This document shows, piece by piece, positions 10,730 to 24,109 of a DNA stretch of 64,000 nucleotides. The translations under genes and the position numbers were made by a program. Each line of letters starts with the position of its first letter. Position 1 is the stretch's first letter. Under the pieces are notes generated by a model. The model searched no databases and was not told the origin of the DNA. It worked only from the letters and a program-made list of their open reading frames with translations. Source of the stretch: Cryptomeria japonica (Eukaryota > Streptophyta > Pinopsida > Cupressales > Cupressaceae); assembly GCF_030272615.1 (NCBI RefSeq), contig NC_081406.1:262347124-262411123 (forward strand), written 5' to 3'.

Positions 10730-13700
10730 ATGTCAAACAATATCAACGAACAACAAAATAAGGAGACAATTGCTAGATTGTGGTCTAACTTGAAAAGAAA
10801 AGGTGATGGAAAATGTTATTGTCCGTGCAAAATTTGTAAGGGGTTAAAGACTAGACGACTTCTAATCAAAACAATGAAGAAACATTGTAGGCTGCATGGT
10901 CACATTGAAGGTGGACATGATTATCATCCATTGGTAATTTTTTCATTATATCGTGGCGACAATTTATATACATAATAAATCACGTGATGATGAGATCATG
11001 ATCACGGTTTATTTGTTCCTATCAATTTTATATAGGTCGAGCACCCCAGAGAACATGGTATGGATCAACACAACCCTGAGAATATGGTTTTCGAAGTGGA
11101 CGAACATGGAGGTGTGAATATCAAAGCTGAAGATAATGATCCCATGGAAGATGACGATCATGAGCCAGAAAACACAATTGAAGATGATGGTACAAATACA
11201 TTGATCCATGACTCATTTAGTACTCGCACAACTAATCATGATGATGAAGATGACCTTGATGTTGTTCACGATGTCCCTCTACTTGAGAAGGCATCTGAGG
11301 CCCTTTACGAAGGCTTGCAGGCAACTCTTCTCTTCGCTGTATTGTTGTTGGTGAACTTGAAGGTTATGAATGGTTTATCCAACATAACAATGTCACATAT
11401 GTTAAGGTATGTCATATATGTCATAATAAACTGTGAATCATGTTTTACCATTAATATTCTATATTATAACAAATTATATTTTTTCGTTGTAGATTGATAG
11501 GTGAGTTTTTGTTACCACCATCAAATATTCTACCTCGCTCATACCGAGAACTATCTGCCGTTATGAAAGATATTGGAATGGAGTATCAAGCAATAGATGC
11601 TTGTCCCAATGATCATATTATATATCAAAATCAACATGAATTTTGAACTAAATGCCCTAAATGTCATATTAGTAGATATCGAATAGATCAAATAACAAAA
11701 AGGGTTCCTTGCAAGGTTCTTCGCTATATTCACATTATTCCATGTATGGAACGATTATTCAAGTGAACTAGCTTGGCACAATTTATGGATTACCATGCAT
11801 ACAATAGAAGTTGAGATGACATTATTCGAATGCCTGTGGATGGTTCAACATTTATGGACATAGAGGAAAAGTGGCCACACTTTAAAGAAGAACCTCGTAA
11901 TCTCAGGCTTTCATTGGCAGCGGACGATGTCAATCCATTTGGAGAGATGAGATCTGTTTACTTAGTGTGGCCTGCTTTTGTTATCAACAATAACATTCCT
12001 CCATGGATGTCAATAAAGAGGGAGCACATAATGTTGGCAATGATTGTTCTAGGTATTTTATCATTTAAATATAGTCGTATAAATTTAATTATAAATATTG
12101 CAGTAAAATGGTCATAATAATTATGTAATGTTTTTGTTCATTCGATTAGGTAAGTACCAAGTTAAAGATATGAATGTATCTATCGAGCCTCTTATTGACG
12201 AGTTGCTAGAGTTATGGAATGGTGTCACTATGTATGACGTCTCTAGACCAATAGGACAGACAATTTCAATTCCATGCGATGCTTCTATGGACAATACACG
12301 ATGCCTCGGGGCTAACACATTTTTGTGGTATGTTATAGTGTTTAAGTTGTGCATGAACATTATAATTCAAAAAAATATCATATTTAATCCAATTATACAT
12401 TATCTTGTAGGTCTTCAAACAAAGGGAAAATTTGCATGTCCTGTTTGTGGTCCAAAGATGAAATCTCGTCATTCAAAAAGTTTAGGAAAGCAGGTGTTTG
12501 ATGAGTATAGGCACTTTCTCCACAAAAATCATAAGTATCGAAATACTGAAAAACATCTTTTCGATGGGAAAGAAGAGAATACATCAAAGCCACAAAGAAT
12601 GGCACCTCACCTATGGAAGTTGGAATATAATAGAATTAATCGTCAAGGTAATGCCATTCCATCTATTGGTTTGTCATAAAACATCTTTTCTATTTTGTTT
12701 TGTTTACTGATGATGTGATTGATGATCATGAAGGTTGTGAAGGCATAAATGACCACCTTCCTAAGGGAATAAAAAGTTATCCCCAACAATTTAGTAGGTT
12801 GCCCTACTACGAGCAGTTACACATTGTTCATTTGTTTGATAGTATGCATATTGGAAAGAATATAACAGAGACAGTATGGAAAATATTGGATGGAAGACGT
12901 GACAAAGAAAAAATTGTCAAAATATGTAGTGACATTCAGGATTCTAATCATGCAATGATAAATGTCATTCAATCAAATAGCCATGGAGACCAGATTAATA
13001 TAAGTGAGCTTCCTTGGTTATTAATGGACCAGCAAAGCAATGCTATAAAAGAAGTCATACGAAAAATTTGATTTCCCATAGGATTTGTTGCGAACATAAA
13101 CAATCTCATATCAAAGAAAAGTGAATTTGGGCCAGGGATGAAAACACATGATTGGCATACCTTCATTAAGGTAATTCATGTTCTTGTGTTTTTAGTATGT
13201 ATTTAAGTACTGCACGTACGTGTACTTTTCATTATGTTACAAAAAAATGAAAAGATAATTTTATAATTGTTGCAGTACGTTCTACCTCTATCTCTCCCAG
13301 ACGACTTCGACAATAATGTCAAGCAAGTCATATATGATCTTGGAAAATACATGAGTTAAGTAGTGATATTTGTTTAGTTTGTTGTATAGATATTATATTT
13401 GTGATTTGTTTTACTTGTTATGTAATATATTTTTTTGCGTCTTGAATACCTTGTAGGTGGTTGTCATGTAAAGAAATCCATAAAGACGATAAAAAATATT
13501 GGAAGAGAAAAATTCCTCATTTAATGTGTGAAATGCAAAAGTGTCTACCTCCATTTTTTTTCAATGCACAAGAACACTACCTCATACACCAAGTTGAGGA
13601 GATTGAATTGTGTGGACCTGTACGCACTAGGTCAATGTGGATGGTTGAGAGGCACTTGAAATTTTTGAAGGCTTTGGTTAGACAAAGAGCACATCTTGAG

Positions 13701-14982
13701 GGTTCTATGGTGGAGGGAAATATGGTATACCAGACTATGGTGTACATTTCTGAATATCTTCCTAAGTTTGCAACAAAGATCCACGTGGATCGCATTTGGG
13801 ATCCCAACACCATTAACAAATTCGAAGGGGAGTACTTGATGGGGAAAGGTAGATTGAGGAAAGTGAGAGGTAATTATAAGATGTTATTGTATTTAATTAA
13901 TTCTTAATCTTCAAAATAAATCGATTGTAAGACATCTATTTATTTTTTGTACAATCGGTCGAGAGTGGGATGCACTACATTTGTATTTTGCAAACAATCT
14001 TGACTGGATGACAGTATGGATTGAACGTTGTCAACATTCTAGACGCACATTAATATGGGAAGGTGTGGCTTCATTGGTTAAAGAAGCACATCGTAATGGA
14101 GATTCCAATGTTACGCAAAGGGAAATTGATTTAGTATATGGTTTAAGAGATAAACAGGTACGTATAAATTTATTAATCACCCATATGTTTATCAACTCAC
14201 AATGCAATAAATTTTACATGTTTGACATATCACAGGTCAAACACCACAACGTTATGTGCTGCAATGGTCATAAATTTCGCATAAAAAAGTTGGATGACAC
14301 AAAGAAAACTTGTGATTCTAGCATCATTGCAATCTTTGAGGTGACAAATATTTCATCGAGAAATGACATTCATCCTCAACATTCTAAAAATTGATACTAT
14401 GGCATTTTGGATGATATACTTGAGTGTGACTTTAACTCCTCCAAATTAGTTTTGTTTGTCATCAAATGGTACAGGCTACGATTGAATAAAAATGATCTTG
14501 ATAGAACTATTATTGAACATGATAATGGTTTTATAATGCTAAATACAAGGTTATTTGAACCAGTTGGGGATGAGCCCTATGTTCTTCCAAGCCAATGTGA
14601 GCAAGTATTTTACTCAGAGGTTCCACACAAACCGGGTTGGTCATTTGTTGTTAGACATGATCCAAGAGGAAGGCCGATAAAGTATAATGTGATGGAAGAA
14701 GAAGATACCGAAGAAGTAGAAGATGAAGTGGATGATGATCACGATCGACAATTTCTCAATGACGATGAAGAAGAACAAGAAGAAGAAGAAGAAGAAGAAG
14801 ATGGTGATGGTGATGGTGATGGTGATGGTGATGGTGATGGTGATGGTGATGGTGATGGTGATGGTGATGATGGTGATGGTGATGATGGTGATGATGATGG
14901 TGAAGATGTTGATGATGATGATGATGACGATGATGATGATGATGATGATGATGATGTTGGAAATTGTTTATTACCTGTGTGA
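10730..14982 (+). pseudogene. CACTA transposase, TNP2 family (multi-exon, defective)
   Basis: This is the element's main transposase. Exon 1 (10730-10940) has the transposase-associated domain, with CYCPCKICKG and a HCRLHGH motif. An acidic stretch follows, then the TNP2 domain: ACPNDHIIY and CPKCHISRY near 11600-11670, FKEEPRNLRLSLA near 11885, WMSIKREHIMLAM near 12005, then LIDELLELW and CPVCGPKM. The segment 13461-13850 matches DUF4218 (PPFFFNAQEHYLIHQVEE, WMVERHLKFLKALVR). The segment 14395-14700 matches DUF4216 (YYGILDDILECDF ... QVFYSEVPHKPGW). Introns are evident, for example near 12050-12150 and 13170-13275. In-frame stops occur near 11644, 11765 and 13071 (R to TGA), so no full-length enzyme is expected. 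The C-terminus is an unusual Asp/Gly-rich tail from a microsatellite. Confidence 0.9.
14797..14957 (+). repeat. (GAAGAA)n, (GATGGT)n and (GAT)n microsatellite in coding sequence
   Basis: A GAA run is followed by GATGGT units and then GAT units. In the transposase frame this encodes Glu, then (Asp-Gly)n, then Asp. The frame stays open through the array and stops at 14980-14982. Long Met and His ORFs in other frames here are artefacts. Confidence 0.9.
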
Positions 14983-15431
14983 TGGATGGTGATTTATGAT
15001 ACATATGTGATGGATTACATGTTTATGATGAAACATGATATGTGATTCTAATTGTGATGCTCAATTACATATATGATGACACATCATGTGATGCTTATGA
15101 TACGTATTTATTTATTGTTTATCAACTTACAAATGTAGTAATGCTTATGATGCTCAATTGATGGTGTTGATTTCAGGTATAGTCCCTGTGTGATGTTGTC
15201 ACCCTTGGTGGGAACATGTCGTTGACTACAGACATCGTCAACCATTTAGTTGAGGATCCTACATAGTCTACATAAAGTAAAGGTAAGGAATTAAAAAATT
15301 TACAATGATTTTGATGACAACATCTTTTTATTATTTAATACTCTTTTTGTCTACAAAGTTCATGTTGTTCATGTTGTGCACTATGTAATTTCGCTAACAT
15401 TTTTTATACTTTTTCTTTGTCACAGGCTGAC
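14983..15431. other. Spacer between the two CACTA genes
   Basis: This AT-rich spacer contains repeated TGATG/ATTGTGATG words left over from the GAT array, and an intron acceptor-like TTTGTCACAG just before the ATG of the next gene. No ORF of interest is seen. Confidence 0.5.
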
Positions 15432-18350
15432 ATGGATCCATCACATATCGCAGACAGAGACGTATCTTGCGACACTTCTACCGAGCAAGTAAACCTCATT
15501 GTAATTGTACAAATTAGATAGAAGCAAACTGTTACATTAATATGTTCTTTTTTTTAGTGATTTATACTAATTTTGTAATTGCTAATGATATTCTTGACAC
15601 AGACGGATGTTCGGGGAAAGGGAAAGGGAGTTGCAGTACCTGGGCACCTTTCCATGGATGTGGAATCATTAGGGTTAAGCAATGATGACCCTGAAGATCC
15701 CACAAACCTTGTGAAATTCTTTAAAATGCCTCTTATAAAAATTAGAAAAGAGATTATTTCTTTGGCAGTCGTGCATCCTACCACTGATGAGATATGACAG
15801 AGGGTGGAATTATTGTATAAGACAGCAGAAAACTTGCAAGTAAGCAGTAATGAAAGCTTTAATTATAACAAAAGTTCAATAATGGTTTATATTTTATTCT
15901 CTTTTATGTCATTAACTAAAATATGTACGTATTGTTTTTACAGCAATTTATCCGCCCTCATGAAAGTCGTTCCCATGATCAGGGTGTTGTAGGATCTTCA
16001 AGTGATGATGATTTTCTTGTATTATCACTTATTTGGCTTATCACTATGAGTACCCAAAACACATCATACTTGATACTGTCAATTTTCAAAATAAAGGTTC
16101 ATCCTTGTTTACAATTCTTGCACTTTTCATATATTTAATGTTTGATATATTTAATGTATTATTCTTTAGGTGTTGTCAATGTTACTGTGCAAATGCCGTC
16201 GTCGCCTCATCAGAGGTCACCCTCACCTGTATTGCCGGCTGCAATGTCGACAACATGTAGCATGCACACATCCTCTAGTGCACGTCATATTGGCCCACCC
16301 ACTATTGGTAGATCCCTCTTTTTCTCTATCTTCTGTCATGTGTCTATTTCCCTTCAAGCGTTCTTTCTTGAATTCTAATGCCATTTCATAGTGGACTCAT
16401 TTTTTGCAGGAGGAGATGCACATGAGGGTGTGCCAGAGGTGACTACTGCTGATAACATACCATCATTTCCTGGATCTTCTCGTATTGCTAGTACGAGAAC
16501 GTTGCAGGCCACATTGGTGGTGAGCGATGAAGAAATGCTTCCCTTAAAGATACAAAAGGTTCTAGGTACTTTAAAATTATTATTATATATACTCTAATTG
16601 TAATTTACTTTATGATCACTTGTTTTGGACTAATGATCCCATGAATTTTTTGCAGGAAATGATATTTTCTATAAACATCTTAGTGACATTGCATTGTAGA
16701 TATTTGGGCCCACTATACGTAAAAGGTGGTACATCATATGTGAACTAACCCTTATCCACTTTTGATTTCATATCATTGCTGGAATAGTTTACCTTTGATC
16801 TATTTCTTGAAGTGTAATAAATGTAGCTTCAGTTCATTTCTGAATCTAACAGGTTTGTTTTTTCTTTAAAAGGTGGAATGACCAAGAAAAAAGGTTAAAA
16901 GATGAATTGACAAACCAAATGGTTGAGTGGTTTGGAAATGACACCTTTGACAAAACCAAGCTCCTTGAAAAAGTTGGCACATATCTAAAGTATGTGAGAG
17001 ACCAATATAGGACCCATTTGGAGAGGAACCTAAAGTACGAGCGTCCCCCCATGATTCCAGAGAGGGAGTGGAAGGACCTGATTTTGGATGCCAAGGAGAG
17101 AATTGAAAGGAAAAAAAGAAATACACCATTAGACGCCAGAAGAAGGTACGGGATACTATTCAAAATGTAATTATCTACTAATTAATTACTCTTTATATTT
17201 ATATAATCTAACATATTTCAAACTTTTTATAGACCGAGTGACATGTCAAAGGAAACCAAGGCAAGGCAAGAAAAGCACGAGCAACACAAACTCGACTCTG
17301 GTGGTTACATGAAACTTGCTGCACGAATTGTAAGTATCTCATGTAAACGAAATATTGCATCAAAATATTAATAAATTGCAAACGTTTTTTTTTATCAAAT
17401 AATGTAAGCAAAATTCATGGTACCAAGCAAAAATGCAGGGCTCTAAATTTAATAGAGCGCCCACAGAAGATGACAAGAGAATTGCCTACCAGCAAGGCTA
17501 TTTAGTCATGGTTGATCGGCTACGAAAATTGAGTGGGCATACACAACATTCGAGTGCATCCGTCACACAGGTAAATATGGTAAATGGAAGTTGTTTCAAA
17601 TTGAATACTTTACCAATAATCTAATTGATGATGAGTTCCAACATAAAGTGACTATATTTGTTTTAAATAAGCAAGCAATGATAACAATGTGCATGTTATT
17701 GGAATGTAGCCTGCTAATTGTGAAACACCACCTGCACATGAAGGTCTGGATTTGCATCCCAGTAGTGGAGGTATTCATTTGCTATTCAAATTTATTTATT
17801 TAGTTATTAATACAATTAAACATCTTAATTTGTAATTAGAGTAGTAATTAATGTAACCTTTTTTGTTAATATTTTAGAGCATGTAGTCGGTGGTGAGCAA
17901 GTGGAGCATGATCTGGGTACACAACCTCAAGAACGTGATGTTCCCCACTCAGGTAAAGAGGACCACTATTATTTCTTTAAACAAATATAATTGCAATTGG
18001 TGTTCAGCATTAATGTAACCTTTAGTATTTCAACTCCAATAGATCTAGAGGGTGTTCAGCATGTTGAGGTTGAGGATACACAAAATGATGTGGCCCCATC
18101 AGGTAAAGAGCACAACAATTATGTTCTCTAAATTAATGAAATACTTGTAACAATAATAATTTTTTTTTTGAATTTAACCCATTTCTTTGTTATTGCAGAG
18201 GACCCCCCTTCGCTTCAGTGTCCTCATCCTTAGTATAAGACTAGGCATACATTGAGATCACGAGCAGTTGGTGGAACATCTACAGAGGGGGGAAATGATG
18301 AAGAAATCGATGTTCCACTTGGTCTTTTCATAGCTTCAAAGAAAAAATAA
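15432..18350 (+). pseudogene. Second CACTA gene, TnpA / Transposase_24-like (multi-exon, defective)
   Basis: The ATG at 15432 follows an acceptor site. Exons can be traced by GT/AG borders at 15432-15488, 15603-15839, about 15943-16020, about 16180-16310, 16410-16555, 16873-17145, 17233-17330, 17440-17570 and 18199-18350. The core near 16880-17140 reads RLKDELTNQMVEWFGND ... REWKDLILDAKERIERKKR, followed by DMSKETKARQEKHEQHK. This order (Trp-containing helical block, then a basic NK/R-rich block) is typical of the plant Ptta/En/Spm Transposase_24 family, which supplies the DNA-binding partner of TNP2. Stops at 15795 (TGA) and near 18232 (TAG) break the frame. Placement right after TNP2 on the same strand supports the call. 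Confidence 0.72.
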
Positions 18351-20205
18351 AGAAAGAAATGATTGTAATCTAACTTATTTGATAATGACTGATTTTTATG
18401 TGTTAGTGAATGTAGTTATGTGCTAATTAATGGTTATGGATGATATGTGTTAATTAATGTTGATGAATGTTGCGTGTTAATTAATGTTAATCAATGTTAT
18501 GTGTTAATGAATGTTATGTGATATTAATGAAGGAATGCTATATTTTATTAATGGTAGAAATAATTAATGAATGAATTTTATAAGATGTTAACGGGGAATT
18601 TAGAGTGATGTTAAGGGGGGGGGGGAGGGGCCAAATGAGCTTCCACCTTCACGCGGTTGGCCCTGTTAAGTAGATAATATTAAACTATTCTTGAAACCAA
18701 GTGAAGCTCAACAAGGTAACACACTTTTCAATATTTCATTATGTTGCACAATTAATCTTATTGAATAATGTATATTGAATCTTAATTGTAGGGTCCAAGT
18801 GGAGCCAACATGAACAACAACACCACAAGTTGTTGGGTATAATGAACTCCCATATTGTCTTGTCTATACACGAACAATATGAGTTTCTTCTAGTGTTGAT
18901 ATCCAAGGTACCACTGCAAAAGTTATGAATATGCCTCATCCTTGTAAGTTTTTTTATTACTTGTAAGTAATGAATATGCCTCATCCTTGTAAGTTTTTTT
19001 ATTACTTGTAAGTCATGAATATTGCTCTTTAGTTGATTAAAATTAAATGAAAATCTTTAATGAATACACAAAACTATATACATATGCAGGTGCACCATGG
19101 TTGAGATGGTCCAACTCCCTAGTCTCACTCTATGACTAAGCTCATGTCATATCTAAATCAAAGACATCTCAAATACATGGTTGGTGGAAAGCTGCAAAAT
19201 GCCATTTTCATACATAAGCAAGACATACACAATTGGGCAAAATCACTAAGAGAACGGTAAAAAGTGTTTGAGATTGTATCATGGATGCTTTTAAGGATTG
19301 TATCATGGATGCAAAAAATCTCTTCATTAATCCTTGACTCATGATTGTTATAATACTTTTTTAGACTTTTCATGTCATTTGTTGCACTTCTTCACTATTT
19401 TGGACTGAGTTTCAACTATGAATTTGCCTTGACTTATGACTGTACCTAGCTTTGTCCTATCTTTGTAAGCTTCCTCTTTGAATTGTGGTTGTAGCTTTGA
19501 TAATACCTTTTTAATGTTGCACTATTTGTAAGGAGGACAACTCCTAATGCATGTTGCAAATTGTGTTCTAGTGACTGAGACTAACCTAATGCATCTCAGA
19601 ATGGCATAAATTGCCAGGATGGAGATATAGCAGATGAGTTCAAGATTATTGTTGTAGAAATTATTTGATTTCTGTGCTTGAAATTTATGTATATACACTA
19701 TTTATAATCTACTCTATATTTCTTACTCAGCTACTCCTATTGCTTTAAAATGAAACGTGAACTGATGAATTGTATTCTATAGATGACCAGTGCCTTTCTT
19801 CATTGTTCAATTGAAATAACCCTAAATTACCCAAATGAAACCAGTAAAATATTTGAAAGCATACTAGAAGACAACACAAATTTTAGGCTCAAAGTTAATG
19901 GTCTGTATATTTATATTCAGTTTGGAAAATCTTACGAAACTTAGATAGTTTTCTGTGAAACACTAGAAAAAATGCAGATAAATTTTTGCAGAGTTTCTTT
20001 ACAAACTCTTGTGATCATTTTTCCTCTATCCTGGTATCCATTTATAACATTATGGATGCATACAAGCTTCGGACATCCCTAAGGAAAATTAGTTACAACC
20101 ATAGCTTCTTTCAAGAAGTAGTTACAAGTCTTTTTCTGTCTCAACGACCTTTTCGGTTGGTAACTCTTCTGCAACATCTTCTAACTGTCCCGAAGCATCT
20201 TCCAA
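18351..20205. other. No gene seen; short tandem duplication at 18925-19014
   Basis: This is AT-rich sequence after the TnpA-like gene. TGTTAATGAATG-type words recur at 18400-18560. A 45-bp unit beginning ATGAATATGCCTCATCC is tandemly duplicated at 18925-19014. A 40-bp sequence at 19068-19107 is repeated at 26478-26517. Confidence 0.6.
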
Positions 20206-23200
20206 CTATTCTGGAGCATCTTCCTCTTGCACCACATACCTTTTGGTCCACTCTTGGGACACATCATCAGTAGGCAATGAGTAGCCAACAATCTTTTTCT
20301 CTGACTTAAGTAACCTTTTCCAAGAGTTTCTTATTTTCCTTACCTCTGATTCCAAAAAACCGTAATGTGATTTTATCTTTTCTATCTCCTCAATTGTTTT
20401 AATGAATAGAGAGGTGTCATCTTTGTTAACAATTTCATTTACCCTCAAAGACAAAATAGCTCCCAGCTCATCAAGCCATACCTGTTTGTCCTTCAACTAA
20501 TTTTGGCTGACAAAACCCCCAGGAAATAATTCAAATTTATGCTCAGTATATTCTTTCCTATACAAGTTAGCTTTCCTCTCTACATTGGCTCTTCCTTATG
20601 CTAACTTGGTCAAACCTTTTGCCAACGCACATGTGGATTTGATAGTAACATTAGATCCTGCTTCATCATAGGATGCACACATAAGTTCTAAATCCACTTC
20701 TCTTGGCATCCACTTATTCAAAATAGGCTCTAAAATAGCCTTGTCCTCATTTAACTCACATAGAGTGTCTAAAATTCTTTTCATATTAGTGTGCACAGTG
20801 GGGGCCTCTACTGTATCAGCAAAACTCAAAATGGTGGCCTTTACCTTCTCTTCATACTTACTTGCAAACAAGGCTTGAGCCTGTTTCATTTTTTCCAACT
20901 CATGTTGAAAAGTCTTAGCTAGTTGAAAACCAGAAGGCATAGGAGAAGGGGGGAATTCTATAATAGGATTGGGAGGTGGAGGTCTTGCTGGAGAAGAAGA
21001 GATCGCCAAGGTAGAGGACTCACCTCCTTGGTGTTGTCCTACCAACTGACTCTGAAGTCTAGCAATAATAGTATCTTTGTTGGCTACCTCCTTTTTGGCT
21101 TCATTATAAGCCTTTAAAATTGTCTCCAACTTGACTTGGAGATCAACTTTTTCCTTTGCTTCTTTCTTTGCTACTACCACATTAAACTTTGCAGTTTCTA
21201 AGATTGTATTGGCAGCTTCTACCACCCCTGTATCCTGGACTCTTTGTACTACCATACCTCCTAGAAGATTAGATCCCGAGGTATATTTCCTTCTTCTACT
21301 TTCATCCCTTTTGAGGGACCACATGACCAGAGAAGCATTATCTTTGCTAAATGTCACTCCCTTCATTGGCTTGGTTTCTTTTCTAACTACTTCAAGAACC
21401 AATGCATATGTTATATCCCATTCAGGGAGGATTAGAACACCAGCCTTTGACACCATCTCTCTTCCAGCTTCAGGAGTGATAGCTTTAAATTCAGCCATCA
21501 TTTCTTATTTAACCTCTTCTTCCACTGAATTTGTATCTTTGTGAGGCTGCTCACTCAATCTCTTTTCACATCTAGCCTTGAATTGTTCAATGTTTTGTTT
21601 CCATACAAATTGCATGAAAGTCCCTGTTGTGACAAAATTGTTGTCAACTAGAAACTCTTCACTAGCTTGTTTGACAGTGAGGTCTAATTCCTTTCCCTTT
21701 AGCTCACCATCAGTTATATTCATTTCAGCACTAGGTGGCTCTTCTGACATTCCCTCTTGGGTCTCATCATAGGTGTATGCAATTTCACCGAGACTCCCTA
21801 ATTGTAGCAATTGTTCGGCCACTGCTTTCTCATCTCCTATGTGAATAGGGGATTGAGATGGAGAGTATTGAGGCTCATCAGTTTCAACTTCCTTCCCTAC
21901 TCTTTTCCTTTTAGGGGAATCTTGAATATCAATGACATCTTCAATGCCCCTTTTTCCTCTTGAAGTGGAAGGCTCACTTGTCACTGGCATCATCACAATA
22001 TATTTATATTTTTTATGCATCATATAATTACTAGGTGGGATAGCCTTAGCAAAGGCAGGCTTAGCTAAGACCAATTTAGCCCTATCAGGATCATTTTGCA
22101 TTATAGCCTCCCTTTTTTCTTTCAGGGTTTGCATTAGGTCTTCAAAATACAGAATTAAGAATTTAACCTTCTCTTCAAAAGGGGTAAAACTAGAAAGAGG
22201 GTCATAGATAGAATCAAATTGATGAATAAAATCAAGTCCTCTTTTGTATGCAACCCACTAATTCCTGCTCGTCTAAGCTGGATTCATTTCTAATTAAATC
22301 TTCAGGAAATTGAAATTGGTGAGGCCTACTTTTACATACTGCCCTCTTTCTGAACATACCATTGAAGAAATCCTCAGGGTCTACACACCTTGAAACTACA
22401 GTTGACAACATATACGGCTTAAAGAATTCTTCAAAGTATTTACAGCCACCTTTGGTAATTACAAAATGATGGGCCATGGTAATAGTTGGGAAAATGGTCC
22501 CTTTACCCCTATTGGTCAGCTCGGCCTCTTGTACTCCTCCAATATGTCTCAACACTTCTACAATCCCTATCTTCAATGGGACCTAATAGGGCAGTAGATA
22601 GGGGGTTCCTCTGAAGCCATATACTCTGAAAACAATAGAAACAGGGTACAAATACATGTCTCCCTAGTTGTGAACAATCTTGATATCTTCTGCAAACACT
22701 TTAGGCCTAAGGAATTCCAAAAGAGCCTTAGGAATCCTAGGGTTTTCTACACATAAAAGAACTCTAATCTTAGATGCAAAGCATCTATCAAACTTCAGAA
22801 AACTAGCATCCTCTCTATCCCAAGATAGAACAGTGCTCCAAAGTTGCACAGGCATCTCCTCTTTATCTTTAACCTTGACCAAATCCATATCTTTTACAAA
22901 ATAATCAGCACCTTTGAACAAAAACATGTGCATTAACAGGGAGTACCATCCAAATGGCCTATCCACCTTACCATTTTTAATCCCTACAAGCCCTGCACGA
23001 ATAGCATTAGTGAGGTATGGGGCAAAATCAAATGTTATTGCCAGGGAAGGGTTTAGAATTTGGGCAATCATTAGCATATAATGGGTTGGCATATGTTTCT
23101 CAACATCTTCTCCAAAGATCTGACATAGTGTCCAATACATACCCTTAGCTCTTAAAGTAAACAAATTCAGGGAAAATGGTTCCATTGTATTGGGGCCTAC

Positions 23201-23776
23201 AACTGTTAACCCTCCTATTTTAACAAAGAATTCTCTCAATGGGCCACTCCTAAGATGATCTCTTTGTGCATTGTAGACTTGAGCTAATGCTTCAAAATCA
23301 ATAGGCTCAAGATAATTTGAAGCTTCACTAAGCTTGAAAACATTTCTAAACTCATCATCTTTGATTTCAACTAGGGCCGATCCCTTTATATTTCTGATAC
23401 ATTTGGCAGCAGGGTCATAATTCTATGCGATTAGGGTCAACAAATCTACATCCATGAACACACCAAGGACCACAAGCTTCCCCACATCCAGTTTCCAGAT
23501 GCTATTCAAAGGGGCAGGGGCATGTCTTTGACCAAAACCAACTTTAAAAAGACTTAGACCTGATATCCCTATTTCGGGGTCCCTTAACCAATTTCCTTTG
23601 TCATATAGGCCATCCCCAATTTTCAAACGAGGGTTTTTTTGTACTAACTCTTTGGCCCTAGCCCCAACATTAGTTGACATGGTTAACTGCTCTAGAAAGT
23701 CATCACAGATGTTTCTATCCTGATAGTTCACCTTTCCTATCAATTCCTGTCTGGGTGCCATTTTGAAAGTATGCAA
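20206..23776 (-). pseudogene. Long degenerate ORF, unknown TE-associated family (copy 2, CACTA cargo)
   Basis: The frame runs from an ATG at 23761 (MAPRQELIGK) to 20206. Open segments at 23776-23423, 23239-22664 and 22576-22232 share one frame. After a single frameshift near 22135-22230, the segments 22134-21505, 21501-20596 and 20496-20206 share another. Shared blocks with copy 3 (26856-30038), in order, are NYDP, YSLLMHM, PVQLW, FLRPKVFAED, RVYGFRGTPYLLP and ITPEAGREMVSKAGVLI. The N-terminal ~400 residues look globular; residues about 750-1000 are helical with a Pro-rich insert (SSPARPPPPNP); the C-terminus looks coiled coil. No known catalytic motif was found. It lies inside the CACTA element on the opposite strand to the transposase genes. 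It may be captured cargo or an older nested insertion. Confidence 0.6.
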
Positions 23777-23957
23777 CTATGCCAATTATCAATCAAAGCA
23801 GTTCTTTAACAGAACAAAACCACAATTCAACAATTTTCAAGCAATGGGTAAGCAAAGAACAAGAAAACCTGATTTCGGCTTGAAAAATTTTGCTCTGCAC
23901 CAACTTTCTCTGCAACAACTTCTTTGAAATGATACCTTCATTCAATTGATGCGAGAG

Positions 23958-23964
23958 TATATAT
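23958..23964 (-). promoter_or_regulatory. TATA box-like sequence upstream of copy 2
   Basis: The minus strand reads CCATATATACTCTCGC about 200 bp before the ATG at 23761, a normal distance for a plant TATA box with a 5' leader. No transcription data are available, so activity is inferred. Confidence 0.4.
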
Positions 23965-24109
23965 GGCAATTGGGCTTCTTAACTATGATATTAACACCGC
24001 ATGCTTCAGTCATCCCTTAATGTCGCATGCTTCGGTTGTCCCTTCAGAATTGAATTCATGAAAGAATTTAAAAATTTGGCTCCAACGGGTCAAAACTATC
24101 CTGAGTATT

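Noticed and set aside
14756-15004. Poly-His and poly-Met ORFs over the GAT repeat
   Set aside because: They are other-frame translations of the GATGGT/GAT microsatellite; the DUF4216 frame explains the region.
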